DNA of 64,000 nucleotides from Mytilus trossulus (lineage: Eukaryota > Mollusca > Bivalvia > Mytilida > Mytilidae). The translations under genes and the position numbers were made by a program. This document shows, in pieces, positions 56,713 to 64,000 of the stretch; position 1 is the first letter of the stretch, and each line of letters starts with the position of its first letter. The DNA lies in assembly GCF_036588685.1 (NCBI RefSeq), contig NC_086374.1, forward strand, positions 30,186,886 to 30,250,885, written 5' to 3'. Under the pieces are notes generated by a model. That model was not told the DNA's origin. It did not search any database and worked only from the letters and a program-made list of their open reading frames with translations.

Positions 56713-58140
56713 GTAAATTATGCCTCACAAATATGTGTTTTTTTATGTATTACTCTATTCAGAAGATTTATTAATAGTTTTACATTCCTAAATGTTTATC
56801 TACATATTGCTCGTCTTTTAATCGTCCTATGACCGAAAACAGAAAAAAAACATTTTTCTGCATAATAGTTTTTTTTTATTTTTAAGGTGTGAACTTTGTC
56901 CAAACTGATCCATATATATAGGGCTTTCTAACCTTTCATTGAAATGTAAGTTTTTGCAATTGGTTTAAGACCTAACTATGACTTTAAGATGGAAAGCAGC
57001 AATAAAACATATTTTCTTGTGTATTTATTTCTTGAATTACCACACTAGTATACGTAAAGCCCGTCAGTTTCGTTTCCAATAATTATCAAATTCATCTGTG
57101 ATGCCTCCTAGTTTATTTACAATCTAGTGGTCATATGATTTATAAGCACTGAAAAATAATGAAAATCAATGGCTTTCATTTCAGTATTTTCAGTGACTAT
57201 CAAAAGTTGCATGTTTATATATAACGGCAAAATAGTCCGCTTTATCAGAGACATATATACACGTATATATGTCTCTGGCTTTATTAAATATAATTTGATT
57301 TTGAATTAATATGTGTATCAATATGATCACAAAAATACAGACATGAATAAATAATTGGTGACTAAGCCTTTTCAGCCATATATTAGCCATACTTACTCTT
57401 TGCCAGGGTTCTATGTTTTAAGATTTTATTTGAAAACAATGGTTGTTCCTATTTACCAACATGGCCAGCATTACTCAATTACTATTGCCACGAATGAGAA
57501 ATAACCAGTGAAATTAAAACATTCTTATAAATCATGTACGCTCATTTTACTGAAAACGTATGCAAAATGATAAACAGGTGCTACCCTTTAAGATTTTATG
57601 GTAATGATAACAATAGCCTGGTATCCTGAAACCACCCCCTCTTCGTGACCACCACACGCATTTAGCCAGGAGCCCAGGCTTCATTCAATGACCACAACTT
57701 CCATTAAAAAGGGCATACGATACAGTTTTGAGACTGTATTTACAGTTTGATGAAAATTTCCATATATAGTCTATTATTTGGCTGATTTAATCAAATATGT
57801 TATAAAAAATATACCTCCATGTGCTACTTTTTGAGTAAAATGAGGTCGAAATTTTGTATATTTGCTCTAAATTCGGATTTGTGGCCTTATTTTTCCTCCC
57901 AAAAGAAAGACATAACTTTTTTGTTTTAAAATATAAACCATAATTGTTTTTTGTTAAATAAGTTGTAATTTCTGCATTTTATAAGTATCATAAAAATTTA
58001 TGCTTTTTTTATTCAGAAATAACCTATTTATCAAATGGTCATGAATTGAGAAAAAAACCCGCCATTTTTTATGTATATATTTATCAAAATTAAGAAAATT
58101 GTACTATTTACCGTTTTATAAAATTTGAGGTTAAGTTTTT
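56713..58140. other. AT-rich noncoding
   Basis: Nothing recognised except the palindrome at 57246-57277. Confidence 0.6.
57246..57277. repeat. short palindrome, 15-bp arms
   Basis: CAGAGACATATATAC and GTATATATGTCTCTG are exact inverses separated by 2 nt. Confidence 0.85.
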
Positions 58141-58149
58141 GTGGTGAAG

Positions 58150-58760
58150 TCTGTTTCTCAATTACTAATACTATGAACAATAGGTGTACCATATTTGGTG
58201 TATGAAATGATTGTAAGGTGTACATGTCCAAATGCCAGGTGTCATCTGACCTTGAACTTATTTTCATGGTTCAGTTGTTAAAGTTTTGTGTTTGGGCTGT
58301 TTTTCTAATACTGTATGCAATAGGTCGATTATATTTGGTGTATACAAATATTTTACGATGTACATGCGAGTCTAGCATGTCTTATTTGACCTTGACCAAC
58401 ATTTTATTGTTCATTGCTAATTGTTAAGTTTTTTTTGGGTTTGTTTTTCTTATACTATAAGCAACAGGCTAACTACGTTTAGTGTATATATGGAATTATT
58501 GTAATGTTTATATTTTTGTCTGACAATTATCATCTGACCATGAACTTATTTTCGTGGTTCATTGGTCAATCTTAAATATCCTGGTTAAGTTTGCTTCTTA
58601 GAAACAGTATGCAATTGTCAACTATATTCAAAGCATGTAATGATTGTAAGGTTTACAGGTATGTCTCAGGGTTCATCTGACCTTGACCTCATTTTCGGTG
58701 GTTATTTATCCTGGTTTTCCTGGTTACGTTTGTTTCTTAGATGTGCTATAGGTCAACTAT
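58150..58760 (+). repeat. second ~145-bp tandem array, about 4 copies
   Basis: The box '(g)acc/gaacttattt' after 'atctgaccttga' recurs at about 58254, 58394, 58542 and 58685 (spacing 140-148 bp), with 'tggtgtat...aatgattgtaaggtgtacatgt' and 'ttcattggtcaa' boxes as in the 6245-6800 array. Confidence 0.8.
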
Positions 58761-58769
58761 ATATTAAGT

Positions 58770-59500
58770 TTTTATAAGACATCTTCTAAAGTTTATGATT
58801 TATATAAGATACCTTACAAAATGTATAGGTATATAATTTTTTTTTATAAGGTATCTTGCATCTTTTAAAAGTTTTCTTATATAATAAAATATAAATAAAA
58901 TGTCGTATATTAATGTACAAGATATCTTATATAATGAACAATGAAGGTACTGTCACGTGTGACCCAATTGCGGACAATAGATATATTTGTGTTGATGTTC
59001 CGTCAATTGCTCCTACAGCGTCTCTAATTTTCGGTCAGGTACCCTGTTTATCCCTACATTAATTTATTGTTGGCCATTGGACGAAATTTTCTGTTTTCCT
59101 GCTAAATATAGGAATACATCTGTTAATTAAATTTAGTATTGTTGCACTACTAGTTGTTCAAATTAAAATACTATCTCCATACGTAAATATTAAATTTGGA
59201 ACAATTCTTGATTTACTGTTATCTGTTTTAACCCCTTCACACTTTTGTTATTTCTATTAGAAATAACAAAAAATCTGAGACTATTTAAAGCGAAATCAAT
59301 TTGCTGTTATATTGACCCCCCCTTTTGCCCCCTCAATAAATAAATTAAATAAATTGATATAATGGACAACGGAAACACAGATTGCTTAAATATAAAGAAT
59401 AATTTGATTGTCAGTTCATTTAATGACATTCTCAAATTCTCGTTCCTAGCGACCTCCTTTTTTTGTTCTGAGTCGAGCACACCTTTGTAGGTTTTAATTT
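58770..59500. other. noncoding upstream of the orphan gene
   Basis: Includes an A/T stretch with repeated 'aagatatcttata' motifs (58760-58935) and a GTCACGTGTGAC palindrome near 58953. Promoter role possible, not shown. Confidence 0.4.
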
Positions 59501-59529
59501 TACATTACACGTGGATTGTGTTCATCAAC

Positions 59530-59557
59530 ATGGCAGACGTTAACAATGCAAGCTATG
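59530..59557 (+). CDS. orphan two-exon gene, exon 1
   Basis: ATG in the context caacATGGC begins MADVNNASY, ending after nine codons plus one base at donor TATG|gtgagt. It joins in frame with exon 2 at 59968. Chosen because both splice sites are strong and the phase matches. CACGTG lies about 20 bp upstream. Confidence 0.5.
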
Positions 59558-59967
59558 GTGAGTGCACGATATATACTATTATTTCAATGATTGATAAACA
59601 TTTAGTTTCATTTAATCCGCTTGAACCAACCATAGGCGAATAGGGACTAGACCCCCCTTTTTCTGGAATTTTACTCAGGAAGAGAAGCTGCAGAAAAGAA
59701 AAAGACAGGATGAAAATTTGTTTTAAAAAAGTCAGGATAAACTCATAAAAAAGGCAGTACCGAATAGAGTGAAAAAAAGACAGGACAGAGATTAAATCTA
59801 AAACAAAAATGCAGGACACAACTTTTCATTCTAACCCCCTGTAAAAATGATAAAATGTACACCTTTTTTCCTGCTTGATATTTTATGTTCGTTTTCAAAA
59901 ATTCATTTCTTTTAATCTTTAACTGATATACCTTTGATACATTTTTCAAAATACGTTTTTTTTGCAG

Positions 59968-60326
59968 CACCTACCATTCTTATGAAAAAGGAAAAGCTGA
60001 GACCTTCGCGTAACCTTTTAGCTGCCGTAGCTGGTCCGGTTCCTAAACAACCAGCTGTCGTAGCTGAACCAGATGCCGTAGCTGGACCTGCCCTTCAGCA
60101 ACTAGATGTCGCCGCTGGGCCTGTTCAAACAGATGCCAAGATAGAAGACAAGGCCGTTGAATTGACCCACCTTACGGTTGCGCGACCAAAAAAACTTAAA
60201 GCGAAAAAGCGCCCATTATTGGACCTTATTTACGAAAACCAGTTGGAGTATAATAAATTTATAACAAAAAAGATTCCCAAACTTTTAAAGATGCTTGGGG
60301 TCTCTTCTGACTCAGATTCAGAATAA
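59968..60326 (+). CDS. orphan two-exon gene, exon 2 (Ala/Pro repeat, basic C-terminus)
   Basis: Acceptor ttttttgcag; the joined product is 128 residues. After MKKEKLRPSRNLL come four imperfect repeats around AVAGP (AAVAGPVPKQP, AVVAEP, DAVAGPALQQL, DVAAGPVQT), then a Lys-rich PKKLKAKKRPLLDLIYENQL segment, a likely helix (YNKFITKKIPKLLKMLG) and an acidic tail SSDSDSE. No signal peptide or membrane segment. I do not recognise the family. The exon is visibly richer in G and C than its surroundings. It may be a host gene, or the first frame of a transposon or virus-derived insertion. The stop TAA (60324-60326) lies within AATAAA. Confidence 0.58.
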
Positions 60327-60327
60327 A
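60322..60327 (+). terminator. AATAAA overlapping the stop codon of the orphan gene
   Basis: The stop TAA is the middle of AATAAA (60322-60327). If used, the mRNA would have a 3' UTR of only a few tens of bases. Confidence 0.4.
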
Positions 60328-60862
60328 ATTTATTTTTGATGTTTTCTTGCTTTTTTTGAGGCGCAGTAGAATAAAATCACATAACTACATTTTTGTACAA
60401 CACACAATTAAGAGTTACCGCATGTTCTGCATTAAAGTAAGAAAACCCTCTCGAAAGCAAAAAAGAGAACCTCCCTCCCTCAAATTTTTGTTTTTAAAAA
60501 GAAACAACGCAAAACAAAGCGAATCAGAAACAGCGAGCTCGGATCGACTAAAAAAGAAATCAAATATGTAGGCGAAGCAAAATATTAAATCATTTAAAAA
60601 AAAATATACCGTGCCAAAGACGTACACATTATCAACATATCCAGGACTTGGTTCAGGCGAACTAAACATGCGACGGAGTTTTACTAGTCTATCTAATTGG
60701 AACAAAAACCTATCATATGAACGGAAAGAGATGTAAATTAAAAAAATATCGATACGAAAAAATAGAGGAGATAAGAGAACCAAAACTATGTGCAGAAAAA
60801 CTTCGGAAAACATAGAAAACAAATTATGACCCGGTGACAAAACAACAAAATAAAGCAATGTT

Positions 60863-60937
60863 GTGGGTCAGATGAGGTTATACTGTCAATCACGGTCGTT
60901 ATTCTATTGGTATTTTATATAACCTCATCTTACCCAC
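60863..60937. promoter_or_regulatory. 20-bp inverted repeat with outward TATAACCTCATC boxes
   Basis: GTGGGTCAGATGAGGTTATA (60863-60882) and TATAACCTCATCTTACCCAC (60918-60937) are inverse at 19 of 20 positions around a 35-bp centre with CCAAT-like and ATTGG motifs. Each arm read outward starts TATAACCTCATC, so the unit looks like a symmetric divergent promoter; a hairpin or transposon end is also possible. 'aacccacatta' repeats just to the right. Confidence 0.35.
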
Positions 60938-61099
60938 TTAACAAGCACCGACTTATCGATTCCGTCTAGGGGTTATTATTATTGAAAGATGACTTAACCC
61001 ACATTATTGTTTTAGGAGGAAAACATATTTGATATAAATACCTAAAAAGGCGAGATCTGCAAGCAATAAAAAAGACCAACACTGTAAGTTACTTCCTTA

Positions 61100-61390
61100 T
61101 AGGATGGGATTTTCCACCCCAGGCATATAGATGATGTTAGCTGTATTTGGTATGAAATATCGGATCTTTTTGTACTCTTCAGCTTTGTACATTTTTTGCC
61201 TTTGATTTTTTTAAGGCGTTACTGGCGAGTCTTTTCAATTTGTAGACGAAACACGCGTCTGGCATCTCTGATGAGTTTTTTTGAATGTCGATATACTTGC
61301 TCAAGGGCTGGTATGATCTATTGCTTTCTCTTGGCGCCCGTCGTCTGCCGTCGTCCATTAAATTCTACAAAATCTTCTCATTGCAAACTT
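61100..61390 (+). repeat. interspersed repeat fragments
   Basis: 'ggcgttactggcgagtcttt' followed by 'ttgtagacgaaacacgcgtc' is a motif I associate with a widespread mussel repeat. The following 'cgcccgtcgtctgccgtcgt' + 'ctacaaaatcttctca' + 'catggccacc' is a degenerate head of the AGCTCACCTGG-type element. Confidence 0.5.
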
Positions 61391-61399
61391 AAACCATAC

Positions 61400-63500
61400 A
61401 TGGCCACCTTCATCCGTGGGGAAACTAGTTACACAAAAATTGAAGTTATTGCCCATGCATGATGATTTTTACCCATTTTGTGTTTGATGGCGAAAATGAT
61501 AGGGATATCCGATAATAGAGAGAGAAACTAATGAGAAACTGTAAATAAACAAAATTACAGCCCGTAACAGAGAAGTGATCGAATTGATGTTTCTTTACCG
61601 TAAAAATTAGCTCAAGTACGTTATCGACAAACTTAATTGAGTAGTGACCGAACTATTGGTACTTTAACGTTAACAAGATTGACAATGCTGACAAACTTTC
61701 ATGTGTCGATAATCAAGTTTAATACAGATAATATTGAAAATAATTCTAATAATATAAAACAAAATATGTCCATGCACCATTTCGATCCGGCGAAAAGTAG
61801 TCATTTCTTCAAAGTCAGAACAGAAAAAAAAGATTTATGGAAGGACGTCTTGATAAGTCAATATCAGGGTCAGAATATTGTTTTCTAAAAACTACCAGGC
61901 CCCTTCCTCCATGAAAATTAAATGGTCCGTGGCAAAAATAAAAAATTCCCACATGTTCAACTTCAAAATTTGACCAGATTGTATTCTTAACTGTCGGATA
62001 ATATACTAGGATAACATAGAAACTTTCCTGTATGTGACGATTCTGTACTCATACTTCACGCGTAGTTGGGTACAAGTGTCCTCGTAGTGAACGCACCCGA
62101 CTACGCGTGCAGTAAAAAGTGTACTCTTACGTCGGATACCGTGCAGTTTCTTTGTTATATCTGCATGTACTTTATCAAATACATGTACATGTTAATATTT
62201 ACTTAATATTAAAAGGGTAAAAAATATTGCTGAAAGCCCGTTAAGGGTTTCTTTCTTGTGTATGATTATATAATTTTTCACATATCTGAACTCATTGACG
62301 ATAATGTAAGGTGCTCTATTAGAAAAAAATGGATTTCTAGTTCGGGTTTGAAAAAGAAATTTCGCCTTTTCTTGAGCCTGTTTTGTACATTTAGTTTAAT
62401 ATATATGATCCAATGGAACCTTCGGTAAATAGGGAAATGAAAAGATATGGGGTAATTTATAGAGAGACCACACTCCATCCATGAGAAAAACGGAAGGAAT
62501 TTAAAAATCTAGAGGTCTCCACAAGGCTTTCAACAAGGGTGGAATCTCACTCCTTCTGAAAAGCTCTAAATCGCCCCAACGTGTACATACGTTTGGTCAT
62601 CAAAAGATTCTGGTTTCTCTTTTTGTGTGTCATAAATGTTCAATTCGGATTTGAATTTAATTTACCGAAACATAGATGTGCAATAATTCCGCTTCCTATA
62701 CATGTTCATGAAGTTCTTAAATTTTGAATGTTCATTTCTTTAAAAAACACAATTTTTTTACAACAAAAATTCTCAAAATGTCCGTTAACAATGACAAAGT
62801 TTGACCATGAAAAATCACATATGTAAGAAAAGCAGTCGTTCAATTGATTATAAGAAAGTTTCAGTGTGTCATGTCAAATTTCTTTAATTTGAGAGTTTTC
62901 CTTTAGTTACAAATGTATCTCCATGTCTGATGGTGAAATAAAAATGAATGTCTCAGAAAGGGGTGAATTAGTTTCCATAAATGACAGATCTAGATGAATC
63001 GGGCCAAGCTTAGTAACTTACAGTAAACAGACTACTGTAACATCGACGCACTCGTCGAACTGTTTAAAAGATTTGTAGTTTTGACCAAAAATTTGTATAC
63101 AACTTCATTTATAAATTAATCTGAATTTCATAGCGCGTCGTCACAATAATAAAAGTTATAAAAAAAAATCTATAACCAGCAGATCTATACTTCTATAAAG
63201 AAAGTATTCTTGTACAAAAGGGTATTTATTATAAAATGGTCCTAACTATAGAATAGATAGTTTACCACAGAATCTTAAACGGAAGTTTCGACAATATTAA
63301 ACAGAAGAGATTTGAAAATAAATTTAACTTTAAATGAACACTGAAATAATTTTAATACCTCGAAGGTGTAAAGAATAAACCAACAATCTCAATCTTTAAA
63401 AGTGTCTTCATTGCACTAACCGACGAGTTCATGTTTACAGTAGAAACAGTGGATGTGACTCCAATAAATTCTTTAATATTGTAGTCATGAATATTTATCG
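61400..63500. other. AT-rich noncoding
   Basis: No gene recognised. A hairpin CACGCGTAGTTGGGT / ACCCGACTACGCGTG (62057-62071, 62095-62109; 14 of 15 paired) stands out. Confidence 0.5.
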
Positions 63501-63506
63501 CTTGTA

Positions 63507-64000
63507 ATAAAAGAGGGACGAAAGATACCAAAGTGACAGTCAAACTCATAAATCTAAAACAAACTGACAACGCCATGGCTAAAAATGAAAAAGACAAACA
63601 GACAAACAATAGTACACATGACACAACATAGAAAACTAAAGAATAAACAACACGAACCCCACCAAAACTAGGGTTGATCTCAGGTGCTCCGGAAGGGTAA
63701 GCAGATCCTGCTCCACATGTGGCACCCGTCGTGTTGCGTATGTGATTACAAATCCGGTAAATACTATAATTCGGTAGGTCACATTCATGAGAGGGAAGGG
63801 GATTGTAGTTACGATGTAAGGAACATATCCGATATTATTTGTGAAACGGTTATTCAATAACGGTCAACCAACTCGTGGTGGCGTACGTAAAATTTACGAA
63901 GGGATGATTTCAACGGCACCATTTGAAACTCTTGGTTTAATAGCTTCCTTGTGAGCAGCAAACCTCTATCAAGAAAATAATGATAGGGAATGCAAGCACG
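63507..64000 (-). pseudogene. RT retroelement 3' part, cut by the window end
   Basis: Same 3' UTR as at 49898 ('agagggacgaaagatacc' through 'ccggaagggtaagcagatcc') followed, on the minus strand, by RT sequence: HELVDRY at about 63875-63855, SSLRKFY near 63900 and RGLLLTRKLL near 63960. An in-frame stop interrupts the HELVDRY stretch. The element continues beyond 64000. 3' ends of the two minus-strand copies are very similar, so the family was recently mobile. Confidence 0.75.

Noticed and set aside
60415..60858. 147-codon minus-strand open frame as a gene
   Set aside because: Mostly Phe/Leu-rich low-complexity sequence; only the stretch near 60620-60690 looks coding-like, so I mention it in a finding and do not call a gene.

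Overview
The window is AT-rich animal nuclear DNA with spliced genes, canonical GT-AG introns and dense interspersed repeats. The repeat vocabulary (elements opening with AGCTCACCTGG, elements opening with ATGCCCC and a GTCCGTCC run, a 'caatcataccacatcttc' family, many TACATGTA palindromes) is what I associate with bivalves and most of all marine mussels (Mytilus-like). That assignment rests on recall of repeat families, not on a search. There is no sign of bacterial sequence, operons or CRISPR.

Three loci look like real protein genes, all on the + strand. (1) A Ral guanine-nucleotide exchange factor of the RalGDS/RGL family: 16 coding exons from 27236 to 41749, every junction phase-consistent, with a REM domain, a RasGEF (CDC25-homology) domain and a C-terminal Ras-association domain. 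The true first exon lies upstream; a phase-compatible candidate (17 codons, two in-frame ATGs) is at 19538-19588. One exon (36812-37087, 92 codons, symmetric phase 0) has no counterpart in vertebrate RalGDS/RGL proteins as I recall them and would put an insertion inside the catalytic domain. (2) A two-exon, 121-residue homologue of the UPF0449 family (human C19orf25), at 54228-55428, with a hairpin of pre-miRNA size in its intron. (3) A two-exon, 128-residue orphan gene at 59530-60326, Ala/Pro/Val-rich then Lys-rich with an acidic tail, not recognised; its stop codon sits inside an AATAAA signal.

Layout: 1-12.6 kb is noncoding with tandem and interspersed repeats and a 1.44-kb hAT-like element; 12.6-18.3 kb is a transposon cluster (502-bp monomer element, a 543-bp element with perfect 60-bp inverted repeats, two short hAT-like MITEs, a decayed retroelement carrying a nested TA-flanked MITE); 18.3-27.2 kb is mostly featureless, probably the 5' intron of the RalGDS-like gene; 27.2-45.2 kb is that gene and its 3' UTR; 45.2-54.1 kb is repeat-rich (second 502-bp-type array, Foldback-like element, retroelement 3' ends, a ~840-bp palindrome); 54.2-55.7 kb is the UPF0449 gene; 56.1-56.7 kb is a dead hAT transposase; 58.1-58.7 kb is a tandem array; 59.5-61 kb is the orphan gene plus an unusual inverted-repeat segment; the last 500 bp is another copy of the retroelement, cut by the window end.

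The strongest new observations are several well-delimited mobile elements (termini and target duplications readable directly), the in-frame extra exon in the RasGEF domain, and the orphan gene with its neighbouring symmetric inverted repeat.
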